This document shows, piece by piece, positions 1 through 10,321 of a stretch of 64,000 nt of DNA. Both the position numbers and the translations under genes were made by a program. Every line of letters begins with the position of its first letter. Positions within the stretch are counted from its first letter, which is position 1. Source of the DNA: Lagopus muta. Lineage: Eukaryota > Chordata > Aves > Galliformes > Phasianidae. The stretch is taken from NCBI RefSeq assembly GCF_023343835.1, contig NC_064434.1, positions 3,639,505 to 3,703,504 on the forward strand. The letters run 5' to 3'. The notes beneath the pieces were generated by a model. It searched no databases and was not told the DNA's origin. It worked only from the letters and a program-made list of their open reading frames with translations.

Positions 1-506
1 AAGATGGCCAGACCTTTTAAGACTTGTCCCTCCTTGCTGAAGCCAGAGCCCTCCATATGCTTCCAGTGTTGAAGTGATGGGGAAGGGGTTATGTAAGGGA
101 GGCAAAACCCAAAGGCTCCCATCCCAGTTCTGAGCTGGAAAGGGGTCTCAAATCTCAAGCAAGAAAAGAGGCAATTGAAGTTTCTATTTAAACCATCCTA
201 ACCAAAATAAGAATAGTAATAATGATAATCAGGTAAACTGTCCAACAGGAAAGGAGGAAAAAAAATGCAACCCCAAACAGTTAAGACTCCAACTGGCATT
301 TGTAACCATCTGTGCAGACAGAAGGATTGGGGAGGAGCGGGGTCTGACAATGCCACACCATCGCCCTGATGCTCCAACCCCACCAGCATCCCATCCTCAT
401 CACTGCCCGTGGACCCGGTGGCACCCGGCCATCCCCACCACCAGGGGACAAGGAGCCTCTGCTGCCCATCTACTGACCATCTCACTCCTGCCACCCTCCT
501 GGCTCT
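1..506 (-). other. FDFT1: FDFT1 3' UTR (partial, runs off the window)
   Basis: This is sequence downstream of the FDFT1 stop on the minus strand. No AATAAA or ATTAAA hexamer (TTTATT or TTTAAT on the plus strand) occurs here. The polyadenylation site is therefore beyond position 1 or uses a rare signal. Small ORFs on both strands here have no recognisable relatives. Confidence 0.6.
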
Positions 507-728
507 TCAGTTCTCACCCGCCTGGACGTACTCTTCGGTGGCCTTGGAGATGGTGCTGAGGTACTGCCAGCTGAGAGCAGCCAGGAGCATGGCACAGGAC
601 AGGTAGATGGGGGAATAGTGATGGCGTGAGGCCATGGGGCCGCTGGGCAGGCTCATGGCACGGATGGAGGCGATGATCTGCTGCGTCTTGTTGGATGAAG
701 GGTCCGTGCTGGGGATCTTCTGGTAGAT
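507..728 (-). CDS. FDFT1: FDFT1 coding exon 8 (residues 346-418 and stop), membrane anchor
   Basis: Acceptor CAG at 729-731. It encodes [19 protein letters not shown], then the C-terminal hydrophobic anchor, and ends EEYVQAGEN with TGA at 509-507. The anchor tethers the catalytic domain to the cytosolic face of the ER. Confidence 0.97.
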   Translation of the reverse strand: MYQKIPSTDPSSNKTQQIIASIRAMSLPSGPMASRHHYSPIYLSCAMLLAALSWQYLSTISKATEEYVQAGEN

Positions 729-3700
729 CTGGGGAGGGGAGAAGGGGGAGCGTGGTTTATACATGTGGTTGAGGAGATAAATGGGATTTCTGCGTGGAAG
801 AGGGAGCTTCGTGGGTCACGAAGCAGCACATCCTCAAGAGTAACCTCATGGTGGATGGCTCAGCTGCTGCGTGGGGCCAAAGTCCACTTCCCTTGAGAAG
901 TGCATTAAGCCAGGCAGCCTCTTGAGGGCACCCCATGACGGGAGATGTACTACCACGCCTCTGATGCAAACATCAGCCACAAAGCAGTGCTCTGGGGCAA
1001 GTAGCTCTGGCCCAGCAAGCCTCACTCACTGCTGCTGGGCTGCAGCTCACCCAAATCAGCAAGGACACCCCAGGGTGATCAGCAGCTGGTGTGACTTCAG
1101 ACAGTTACCTCGACTGGAAAACACCATGGTATTGGGGTTGGAAAATCCCGTTGCCATGGGTTTGGCCTGCCTCCAAAGGGAGCTCTAACAGCCCATGGTT
1201 TGGGGTCTCCCTGATGCATGACATGACGTGTTTTTATTAAACACTCCCCACTGAATCCCATGAATCCATTCACTAGCTGTTCTTCTCTGTAAACTTTTAA
1301 CACCCACAGTACCTTGAAGCCATGAGTTCTGCTGCTTTAAATACCTGCAAAAGAGCCAGCCTTAGTTAATGCTGGCCAGGAAGTGCAAACACAAACTGCA
1401 CCACATTAGCTGCAACTACGGACACGGTGAAAACAAGAGCACTAGCTGCAGAGCTGTCTCTGGGGAGATGATGCAACCTGTTTAGAAGAAAAGCACTGCT
1501 GGAACAGTCATCTTGCCTGGTCAGATGGGAAGCTCTGGTGCTCTGAAAGCTGACTCATCTTACTCTCAATCAGAATCAAGACAAGACATTGGTCTCTGCC
1601 TCTTTGCACAGGCACAGACCAAGGGTATGCTTAAAGGACCAAGCAGCCAGTTTGGCTGATGCCAACACCACGTCAGGTGTCCTGGCACTAATAGAAATGT
1701 AATGAAAAGATTCATAGATTCATGGGTCTGCAAGGGACAGCCAATTCCACGCCAGGAATGAGAACACAACAGCCAGAAATGATTCCAAGCAAGCTGTTCA
1801 ACCTACCTCTTCCACATACTGGTACATGATGGCTTTGACAGATTGCATGTTTGTGGCATCCATCATCAGAGTGACAGCTTGTCCCTTCCGGATCTTCACT
1901 ACCCCTCTGAACACCTGCTTGTTATTATAGCAGGCAGCAAGAGTGGCAATAGCCATCACCTAAGGAGAAACACAAAGAGCCCTCGTTACAAGCAGACTGC
2001 AAAGGAAATAGAATCATAGACTGGCCTGGGTTGAAAAGGACCATAATGATCATTTAGTTTCAACCCCCCTGTTGTGTGCAGGATCTCCCACCAGCAGACC
2101 AGGCTGCCCAGAGCCACATCCAGCCTGGCCTTGAATGTCTCCAGGGATGGGCATCCACAGCCTCCTTGGGCAACCTGTGCCAGTGCTGTTCCAGAAATAA
2201 CCTTGGTCCTAGTGACATCACTGGCAAAACACACTGGAGTGAAGCTGCAGTCTCAATCACCTACAGCAGAAGTGGCAGGTACCAGCATAATGCAGGCTAT
2301 CACACGCTACGTAACCCTCCCACCTCCAACTTCAGATCATCTGGGCTGCAGATGATGAATAACCACCTGTATGTAATAACCTACCTGGGGGATAGCACAG
2401 AAGTTGAAGACACTTTGGTTTTTCAGGCGAGACAAGTAAGTGAGGACATCAGGTACGTGGCGGAGAGCGTTGGTGATGAGCTCATTCAGACACTGCACAG
2501 CCATATCTATGTTCTCTGGCTTGGTAAGGTCAGAGAGCTTCTTTGTGTATCTGCTCCAAACCTAAACAGCAAGATAAGGACTCAGAAGTTGGAGGGTACA
2601 TTCATATCATAAAGGCGACATCAGTTACAGTGAGAGGTTGGGGGAACCAAGAATGATCAGAAGAGCCTAGGAGGACTGGGGCTTAGTAGGCTAAAGGAAG
2701 GGCTCTGGAAATGTGACAGTGACCTTCATACAGATGGGACCTTTGTATAGATGGGGAATGGTTTTAAACTGAGACATTAAACGAGGTTTAGGTTGGATAT
2801 GAGGAGGAAGTTTTTCCCCCACAGGGTGGTGAGGCACTGGAACAGGTTGCCCAAGGAGGCTGTGGATGCCCCATCCCTGCAGGCATTCAAGGCCAGGCTG
2901 GATGTGGCTCTGGGCAGCCTGGGCTGCTGGTTGGTGACCTGCACACAGCAGGGGGTTGGGACTGGAGGAGCGCTGTGGGCCTTTGCAACCCAGGCCATTC
3001 TGTGATTCTATGAGGAAAAAGGGTGCACTTTCATGTCTTCTCTAGGCAGGGCAAAGAAATACAGCTCATGTGCCAGGCTGGTATCACAAAATGCTCTATC
3101 AGACAGACCTGTAGACTGTCAAACCTTTCCCATTAACTTTGATTTAAAGAGACACAATGGATGCTATAATTTTAGCAGTGCACCTTAAACTATGCACCCT
3201 GCAGAGCATTTGTGAGACACGTGTCCTGGAAAGCATGGCTCGTTGGCTACACCCACAACAGATCTTGAAGAGGAGTACAAAAGATTATAAAGGGACAGGA
3301 ACAAAATTATCAGTGATGGAAAAACCCCAGCCACGGGGATTTTCAAGACAACTCTTGAAGGAACTGTTACAAGGAGAAGCTGCAATTCACTGTCAGAGCA
3401 GCAACAACAGCACTTTCAGTCTTTTTTAGCACAGAAAAAGCATTTTGAGAAGCACAGCAGACATGCTCACCTAAAGGCAATGTTTTCCCTTACCTCCCTT
3501 GGCCAGAACTCCCTTCCTTCCAGCTGGTCTTCTAGATAGTCACGTATGATGTTGGTTTTTTGCAGGAAGAGGCCCATGGAGTTTGCCAGCTCTGTGTCCT
3601 GTCCTACAATAGGATCTTCCAGCTCTGATGCAGAGAAGAGTCGGGAAAGGCCTATCCCCACCAGCCCAGCCACATAGTGGCAATACTGTGAGGCACCAGG

Positions 3701-6700
3701 AGGGGAAAGGGCAGGGAAAAAAAAAAACAAGATAAAAGGAGCAGTTACTAAGAGCTGCCTACTTAGCACAGCATGTTTCACAGCTCAGGAGGTAATTCAC
3801 ACTACATTTTCTGCAAGTTTGCATGGCTCTCCTTGCTCCATCTCAGCCTTTCCGTGCTTAGCAAACGCTTTGCCAAGGAAGTCCTCTGCCACGTCAGTGA
3901 CTGCTGGTGCCACTCTGCTCTCAGCACCAAATGGGCTGCCCACAAGGGAACAGCTGACATGTTGGGTCACCCAAAACGTGCTGGTGGGCTACACCAGTCA
4001 TCCACACCCTCCTGTTACCACAGGACCAGCAGTTCCACTCTCTCCGAGCCCATACAGCCTGCCTCCCTCACCCTGCTGAACCCACTTCACACAGGAATGC
4101 CCTTTCCCTACAGACATGGACATGAAAGATGCTGGATTTCAGGAGAAGGCTCCTGGATATGAATATCATGTAGGAAGAGATGCAATGGCCAACCCTGCTC
4201 CTCAGATGTAACTGAAACCCTGTCTTCTTGGGGTCTCCCACTGACTCACTGCACTTCTGTCATTCACTATGTATGGACAGACTTACCCGATCCCATTCAC
4301 TCTGAGAATCCACCTTCTTTTCCAAGAACTCCGCCATCCCAACACCCATCTTGTGACAAATATCAGAAATCACATCCTGGTAGACCTTTGCCAGGTTCCT
4401 AAACTCCATGGAGATCTGTATCACGTACAAACAAGAGGAAATAAAGACAGTGTCAAGAACAAAGAAAACAACATCAGAGTTCACCTTTTATTAGAAGACA
4501 AGAGTAAGACTTGTTTACCAGGCTCACATCCCTGGCTAGAGATCCAGGACAGCTCCCACAAGGAGAGTTGTTTCAAGGCCCGCAAAGCACAGGCTCAGTC
4601 TGTTCTCAATCTAAATGCTACAATCTCTGGCAGCAGATCAGACACAACAATATCTTTGGGAAGGCTCTGTGGCCTTGGATTGGTATAATCTGAGAGTTAC
4701 AGGACAAAACTAGCTACACTTGGCACACAAAATTTCTTCTAATTTATGAGAGCACCATGTTGTGCAGACCATAGGGAAGGTAAGAAGTTCATAGAAGCCT
4801 AGAATGGCCTGGGTTGCAAAGGCCCACAATGCTCATCCAGTTCCAACCCCCTGCTGTGTGCAGGTCACCAACCAGCAGCCCAGGCTGCCCAGAGCCACAT
4901 CCAGCCTGGCCTTGAATGCCTGCAGGGATGGGGCATCCACAGCCTCCTTGGGCAACCTGTTCCATTGCCTCACCACCCTCTGGCTGAAAAAGTTCCTGGT
5001 GCTCTGTTCTCCTAAGCCCTCACTAGTTTTGGTTCTGCAAAGCACACAGGTGCCCTTTGCATAGGAGGAAAAGCATAAAGCAGCACAGAAAGTGAGAGGG
5101 TTCTGCCCTCCAACCCCACACGCAGAGCTACAGAACCACGTGCAACATGGAGATGGCTGCACACAAGGCAACCCATGCAGCTGAAGGAGGGGGTGGGTGC
5201 CTTACTGTTGGGAAGTCCTCCAGCACCTGCCGGTGCTTCTCCTTGCTCTCCATGTATTTCCACTCCGGTTGATAGAGATAAGAGTGAAACTCAATCAGCA
5301 TCGGGACCTTTACGTCTAAGCTGATGGTCATGTCATCCTCTATGGTGTCCAGGGCACGGAGAACTAGGTAAAATATACAGACAGCATGCCTGTGGGGAGA
5401 GAAGAAACAATCACCTGTCACACAGGAAACACAGCTAAGATTCATCACACAGTGTTCAGTGTGGCACTTCCAGATCAACACAAGCATGGAGACACTCGTG
5501 TCCAATCCCCCTCCAGCACTGCTGTGAGGACACTGCTTATCTTGGGCCATGAAAGAAGGTAAGAATAAAATGCCTTAGGATGGGATGCTCAAATCCTGGG
5601 GCAATAAGAACAGGTTAAAGGTGAAAAGCATGGCTTCTCAGAATCCTAGAATGGCCTGGGTTGAAAAGGAGCACAATGCTCATCCATTTCCAACCCCTGC
5701 TGTGTGCAGGTCGCCAGCCAGCAGCCCAGGCTGCCCAGAGCCACATCCAGCCTGGCCTTGAATGCCTGCAGGGATGGGGCATCCACAGCCTCCTTGGGTA
5801 ACCTGTGCCAGTGCCTCACCACCCTCTGGGGGAAAAACTTCCTCCTCATATCCAACCTAAACCTCGTTTAATGTCTCAGTTTAAAACCATTCCCCTTGTC
5901 CTATCACCACCCACCCTCACAAACAGTCATTCCCCCTCCTGTTTATAGGCTCCCTTCAAGTACAGGAAGGCCACAATGAGGTCTCCCCAGAGCCTTCTCT
6001 TCTCCAAGCTAAACACTCCCAATTCCCTCAGCCTCAGCCTTTCCTCACAGAGGTGCTCCAGCACACCAGAAAGGGTACTGCTGTAAGAAGAAGCACAGAA
6101 AACTTTCCTGATGAGAAACACTGGATGTATGTAAAATAATCCCCTAGCTCTTGATGAGCACAGTGAATTTCCAAAGGGGTGATGTACTTATTAAATGGCT
6201 GACAAATGGAAATGAGCTGGGATTGCTTAAGCACTCATTACTAGGTGAAAGCAGCTCCAGACTGAGGCTGATGTGAGGGGCCAAAGCCAACAACGCAGTG
6301 CCGTCCTTGCCAAAAAGCACACAGCAGTGCTGGGCAGAGGAGCAGCACCTCCTCCTCTTCACAAATGAGAAGTGATGGCTTCTGTAAAGCAAGGCTGACT
6401 TCAGCCTGAGGCTGGAGCTTGAGTTCTGTGCCTGGGATGGGGTCCTGCACGCAGCCATGAGTCGGACTCGATGATCCGTGTGTGTCCCTTCAAACTTGGG
6501 ATATCCTATGATTCTGTTTCTCCATTTCTGTCCTAGCTGCAGCTCTCCCATCCCCAGACAAGGTCTCCTTTCTCTGCAGACCACAGGAACCCGCAGCATC
6601 CATCCCAAAGGAGGCCTGGACTGGGAGCAGAGGAACCAGGCAGCCTCTCTCTCCTCTTCCCACCACCAGAAGCTACGATGCTGGCTCAGCTGGTGATGAA

Positions 6701-9700
6701 ATCCAAGTCTTGAGCCTCCCACTTGCCAAAAAAGAAATGGGCTGCGTAAGGTCATGGAGACCCTGCACATAGCAGGGGGGTTGAAACTAGATGAGCATTG
6801 TGGTCCTTTTCAACCCAGGCCATTCTGTGGTTCTATGACATAATTCTATGGCCCACGTGGCACAAAATTTATCCAACCAAAAAGAAACTAAGAGGACACC
6901 AATGCCTTCTAGCCCAGCCCGCAGTACCTGAGCCTGGGGAGCATCACTCCAAGCACTTTCCCAGAAGCTCTGCTTTCTGAAGTACTCAGAGGAAGCACTG
7001 TAACTCTGCTATGAGCCAGTTTTACTCTTGTTATGACTCAGCGCTCCTCTGACCTGAGCTAGCAAAATCAATTCCTTGGGAAGCCCTGCTGTTCCAATCA
7101 GGTTCAAGCCCCGTAAATCACAACCTTCCTATTCTCCCTCTTGCCTCAAAAACTCTTGAAGTGAAACCGCTGTGCCTTGATAATGTATTTCTCTGTAGAG
7201 CCAGCTGCAATTCAGAATCACAGAATGGCCTGGGTTGAAAAGGACCACAATGATCACCCAGTTCCAACCTCCTGCTATGTGCAGGGTCACCAACCACCAG
7301 ACCAGGCTGCCAGAGCCACATCCAGCCTGGAATTCAGCAACAATCCCTTCACGTAGGTTGCAAATATCCAGCAACAACGTTTTTAGGATGCCAGGCATGG
7401 AGTTTCTGAGCCCTCAGGATAAGGAGCCTTCATGATCCCAGTAAGCTACAATGCAAGGATAAAGAGCAGAAAGACAGACAAGGGAGATAAAAGTGGGATG
7501 ACCGAGGCAAGCACTGCATACAGACACAGGGAGCAGGTTGCAAGGTGTGTTATTGCTCTGTATCTTAATATCTGTATTAGCAAATACAGCAAGCAAGGAG
7601 AAAAAGAAGTTCAGTTCCTGGCTCTGCTCATGCCTTCCTATGCAATCTGAGCCAAACCACTGGGTTTCTTTGCCTTCCTGCAAAACAGCCTGCAGACACT
7701 TCACAAATGCTGGATATAACTGTGGGTCAGCGTCCAAAATACCAGCCCAGGGCTGGGAAACCCACAGACAGCACAGTGTTAGGGCTGACACTGTGCAAAG
7801 CTGTTCGGCTGCAAGCACAGAGTGAAACCTACAGCAACCTCTGGCTTTAACTACTGACCTGGCTTGGGATTAAATGGAAAAAGATCAGTACTGAAAACAG
7901 CCATTTCTGTAAGAATATAATGAAGCAGGAAAAATGTGCATTGGTATGTACAAAATCTCAAGGCAAGCTGAGTCTTGCATCATCTGCTATTATTACCACG
8001 TGCAGCTTTCCTGCATAGGTTATCAAAACTTGTAAAGCAAAAGTGAGCACAGAGCAAGCCTCTGAGGAACTCTCAGGTGAAGTTTAGAGGCAGCTGATCC
8101 CACATGCACCCTTCCTGCAGGTTTCAGACCCCTTGTTTTGTTTGCTGCTTCCCACCATGCCTCTCCACCCCTCGCAGCCAGCAAGGCACCCAAAGGCAGC
8201 TCCCGTAGCTGCCAGGACACACATTCCCAGGGTGTCACAAACAGCACGCTGCCCAGTGCTGCATTTAACCATCTGCTGGCTGAGAGCTTGCAACGCCCAG
8301 GCTGAAGAACACAGGAGTTCTGTTGCTGGCAGGGAGCAGAATGGAGGCATCATGCTTGAGCAACTCTGCTGGGATAACGCACATGTCTTGCTGCACGTAG
8401 TAGGGCTGCACTGAGCACCCCCTGGAAAGCTTTGCTCAGCGTGGTAGAGCACTTCCCAACGGCTCAGTCAAGGAGTGTAGCATGGACACCTCCCAACCAA
8501 TCCAGCCAATTAGTCCTGGTGCCCAAGACACTTGCATGGACACCCCTGGCCATCCCAAACCAGCAGCCTTAGCACCTGGGGGCACTGCATGGGCTCAACA
8601 CCCCCTGCTCAGCTCAGCTCAATCAAGCATCCCCAGTACTCAGGGACATTGCACAGAGCCTCAACCAGCTCAGACAGGGCCTGGGGATATTGCATAGATA
8701 CCTTCTGCCATCCCAACCAAGCCATCCCAAAGCCTGGGGACACAGCATCCAACCAAACAGTCCCAAGGCCTGGGGACACAGCATAGCCACCTCCTGCCAT
8801 CCCAACCAAGCCACCTCAAAGCCTGGGGACACAGCATAGCCACCTCCTGCCATCCCAACCAAGCAGCTACAGCACTTGGGGGGCACTGTACAAACTCCAC
8901 AGCTATCCCAATTCAACATCCCCAGTACTATTAACAATCCACGCTTGCTGCTATCCCAACCAAACACCCCCAGCACACACAGACACCCAGATCTGCTCAG
9001 CCACGCCACTCCAGCACTCGGGGACGCAGCATGGACCCCTGCTACTATCACAACCCCAGCACACGGGAGCACCGCACACCCCCCCATAGCCACCAACGTG
9101 GGCATCGCACAAACCACCCCCAACGCCACTCACCGCAGCTCTCCATCCAGCGCCTGGATGACGGCGGCGAAGCTACGGCTGGTCTGGTTGAGGTAGCGGT
9201 AACAGGTGCGGAGCCCGAGTCCCAGCGAGTCCTGAGGGCACAACGGGGGGCATAACGGGGGGGGCTGAAGGCGAGCGGCCGGAGGGAGCCCGGAGGAAGC
9301 GGCAGCGCTGCGCTGTCCCCGCCGCCCTCCGCCCCGCAGCCGCCCTAAAGCCGTCCGGGGAGCGCCCCGAGGGGGGGACAGAGCCAACGTGCGCTTCAGC
9401 AGAGCCGTGGCCTTGCTGCTGGCCGCCATGGGCACGGCGGGGGGGTGTCGGGGAGGGCCGGCCGAGGGAGGGGGGCTCCGCCCCGAGACCGGCCCCTAAG
9501 AACGGCGCGCCCCCTGCCAGCACCGCCATGCGTGCAGAGCACCGCGGCCGTGAGATGCACGGAGAGAGCAGAGCCCGTGTGAACGCACGGGAAGCTGCAC
9601 GGTGCTGCAAAGCGGTGTGGAGTACCTGCGTGTCAGGGCTGATCCAGCACACAGGATGCTGCTGAGAGGCATCCCGGCTGTGCGATGCTCCCAGCAGCTG

Positions 9701-10321
9701 CGATGCATGCAAACCACCCTGGTTGTGCAATGCTCCCAGCAGCTGTGATACATGCAAAGCATCCCGGCTGTGCGATGCTCCCAGCAACTGGGACGCATGC
9801 AAAGCACCCTGGCTGTGCAATGCTCCCAGCAGCTGGGATGCATGCAAACCACCCTGGTTGTGCAATGCTCCCAGCAGCTGTGATACATGCAAAGCATCCC
9901 GGCTGTGCGATGCTCCCAGCAGCTGCAATGCATGCAGAGCATCCCGGCTGTGCAATGCAAGCACAGCTAGAAGCAGGAAGCTGCTGCAAAGCACCGCGGC
10001 CGTGTGACGTCCCAAAGAGACGCGATGCACAACGCAACGCTGAAGCCGGGCGATGCTCCGAAGCAATGCAATGCTCAGAACTCGAGCAAAGGCCGGCCCG
10101 GTGCAACGCACGGCAGCAGGGAGCTGCTGCACAGCGCTACTGTCAGGCGATGCTCACAGCAGCCGACCCCTCCCCGCGAGGTGACACCCGCCTGAGCCAC
10201 CCCCTTCCCCGCCGCTCACCGGGTCCATCCGCGGCATGACGACGCGGTAGCCGCCCATCTTGAAGCGCAGCAGGTGGTAGATGTCCTCGGGGTGCCCCAG
10301 CCATTTCCTCAGCAGCTCCAT
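507..10321 (-). CDS. FDFT1: Squalene synthase (farnesyl-diphosphate farnesyltransferase 1), complete 8-exon CDS span
   Basis: This enzyme condenses two farnesyl diphosphates to presqualene diphosphate and reduces it with NADPH to squalene, the first committed step of sterol synthesis on the ER membrane. The spliced CDS is 418 aa (human 417), from exons 10220-10321, 9134-9231, 5206-5389, 4287-4415, 3494-3685, 2385-2561, 1807-1959 and 507-728. Every junction is GT/AG and the frame closes. Both Asp-rich Mg/diphosphate motifs are present: DTIED at residues 81-85 and DYLED at 220-224. The hydrophobic C-terminal anchor (about 384-405, around [13 protein letters not shown]) is in the last exon. The start ([13 protein letters not shown]) aligns with the mammalian N-terminus. 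The neighbour upstream is NEIL2 on the same strand. The promoter carries CCAAT boxes and an SRE-like site, consistent with SREBP control. Identification is by recognition of the whole protein; I see no break or missing catalytic residue. Confidence 0.98.
729..1806 (-). other. FDFT1 intron 7 (no further feature seen)
   Basis: GT/AG intron of 1078 nt between exons 7 and 8. I see no repeat or gene in it. Confidence 0.9.
1807..1959 (-). CDS. FDFT1: FDFT1 coding exon 7 (residues 295-345)
   Basis: 153 nt, phase 0 at both ends. It encodes [13 protein letters not shown] through MYQYVEE, including the conserved VKIRKGQAV segment. Donor GTAGGT at 1801-1806. It is broken by stops outside the exon, so its borders rest on splice signals and family alignment. 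Confidence 0.96.
2007..2235 (-). mobile_element. CR1 LINE 3' fragment
   Basis: The reverse complement reads as a CR1 3' end (caaggaggctgtggatgcc-like core, ending near attctatga). It is 5'-truncated, in FDFT1 intron 6, in the same orientation as the gene. More diverged than the neighbouring copies. Confidence 0.88.
2385..2561 (-). CDS. FDFT1: FDFT1 coding exon 6 (residues 236-294)
   Basis: 177 nt, phase 0 at both ends. It runs from VWSRYTKKL to NFCAIPQ. Donor GTAGGT at 2379-2384; acceptor TTTAG upstream of 2561. Confidence 0.97.
2755..3015 (+). mobile_element. CR1 LINE 3' fragment (plus; inverted relative to 4795-5060)
   Basis: About 260 bp of CR1 3' end, from tttaggttggatatgaggag to the terminal attctatga, in FDFT1 intron 5 and antisense to the gene. 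Bases 2838-2959 are a perfect reverse complement of 4843-4964. Confidence 0.95.
3494..3685 (-). CDS. FDFT1: FDFT1 coding exon 5 (residues 172-235), second Asp-rich motif
   Basis: 192 nt, phase 0 at both ends. It begins [20 protein letters not shown] and contains NIIRDYLED, the second catalytic Asp motif. Donor GTAAGG at 3488-3493. Exons 4 and 5 together (321 nt) are an in-frame cassette flanked by inverted CR1 copies. Confidence 0.97.
4287..4415 (-). CDS. FDFT1: FDFT1 coding exon 4 (residues 129-171)
   Basis: 129 nt, phase 0 at both ends. It begins [13 protein letters not shown] and ends SEWDR before a GTAAGT donor (4281-4286). Acceptor CAG at 4416-4418. Confidence 0.97.
4795..5060 (-). mobile_element. 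CR1 LINE 3' fragment (minus)
   Basis: Same young CR1 subfamily as 2755-3015 but in the opposite orientation, in FDFT1 intron 3. It begins at the 3' terminus (tagaatggcctgggttg) and runs through the cacagcctccttgggcaac core. The 5' truncation point is not sharp. Confidence 0.93.
5206..5389 (-). CDS. FDFT1: FDFT1 coding exon 3 (residues 67-128), first Asp-rich motif
   Basis: Acceptor CAG at 5390-5392, donor GTAAGG at 5200-5205. It encodes [20 protein letters not shown], with the first diphosphate/Mg motif DTIED, and ends at EDFPT in phase 0 (184 nt). Confidence 0.97.
5640..6068 (-). mobile_element. CR1 LINE 3' fragment (longer, about 430 bp)
   Basis: Same subfamily as the previous two, extending further 5' through the cctcattgtggccttcctg-type and ctggtgtgctggagcacctc segments typical of the CR1 ORF2 end and 3' UTR. 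It lies in FDFT1 intron 2. Confidence 0.94.
6440..6517 (+). mobile_element. CR1 LINE 3' terminal fragment
   Basis: gagtcggactcgatgatcc followed by gtgtcccttcaaacttggga and the terminal tatgattctg match the 3' tail of an older CR1 subfamily. Confidence 0.75.
6755..6850 (+). mobile_element. CR1 LINE 3' terminal fragment
   Basis: The stretch cacatagcaggggggttgaa ... caacccaggccattctgtgg is the last 90-100 bp of a CR1 copy, ending in a degenerate ATTCTATG repeat. Confidence 0.85.
7213..7330 (-). mobile_element. CR1 LINE 3' terminal fragment
   Basis: Begins cagaatggcctgggttgaaa in the reverse orientation and is cut off after gagccacatccagcctgg. Confidence 0.9.
8490..9060. repeat. Degenerate minisatellite in FDFT1 intron 2
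   Basis: Repeated cassettes of ccatcccaaccaagc followed by aagcctggggacacagcat recur at about 8708, 8797 and 8850; the last two start exactly 53 bp apart. Flanking copies are more decayed (cagcacttggggggcactg; actcggggacgcagcatgg). Confidence 0.75.
9134..9231 (-). CDS. FDFT1: FDFT1 coding exon 2 (residues 35-67)
   Basis: Acceptor CAG at 9232-9234, donor GTGAG at 9129-9133. It encodes the conserved segment [20 protein letters not shown]. The exon is 98 nt and leaves two bases of an Arg codon, completed by exon 3. Confidence 0.97.
9232..10219 (-). other. FDFT1 intron 1 (988 nt; GC-rich, with a minisatellite)
   Basis: GT/AG intron. The part next to exon 2 (9240-9500) is a strongly GC-rich, CpG-rich stretch with a GC box at about 9475-9486. 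The centre holds a 45-bp tandem repeat at 9676-9958. Confidence 0.9.
9676..9958. repeat. 45-bp minisatellite, about 6.3 copies
   Basis: Unit starts fall at 9676, 9721, 9766, 9811, 9856, 9901 and 9946, exactly 45 bp apart. Each contains tgctcccagca followed by catgca. Copies 2 and 5 are identical, showing a 135-bp higher-order duplication. Since 45 is a multiple of 3, long ORFs run through it on both strands, but they are repeat artefacts. Confidence 0.95.
10220..10321 (-). CDS. FDFT1: FDFT1 coding exon 1 (residues 1-34)
   Basis: The ATG at 10321-10319 opens [13 protein letters not shown]. The exon ends with ATG GAC CCG and is followed by a GTGAG donor (10215-10219), phase 0. It encodes the N-terminal segment and lies in a CpG-rich promoter region. 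Confidence 0.96.

Larger units (their letters stand above)
5390..9133 (-). other. FDFT1 intron 2 (3.7 kb; CR1 pieces and a degenerate minisatellite)
   Basis: GT/AG intron between exons 2 and 3. It contains CR1 copies at 5640-6068, 6440-6517, 6755-6850 and 7213-7330, and a CCTGGGGACACAGCAT-type tandem repeat at about 8490-9060. Stretches 7340-8480 show no gene or repeat I can recognise. Confidence 0.85.

Noticed and set aside
2076-2612. Plus-strand ORF of 178 codons overlapping FDFT1 exon 6
   Set aside because: Antisense to a well-supported exon and running through a CR1 fragment; a shadow frame.
4804-5171. ORFs inside CR1 fragments (4804-5171, 5646-5855, 48306-48563 and similar)
   Set aside because: They translate the CR1 3' end in various frames. 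The copies are 5'-truncated and encode no complete ORF2 protein.
9173-10132. Long minus-strand ORF (319 codons) and plus-strand ORF (9685-10239) in FDFT1 intron 1
   Set aside because: Both arise because a 45-bp (15-codon) tandem repeat keeps all frames open; the products are simple repeats with no family similarity, and the splice structure of FDFT1 crosses them.
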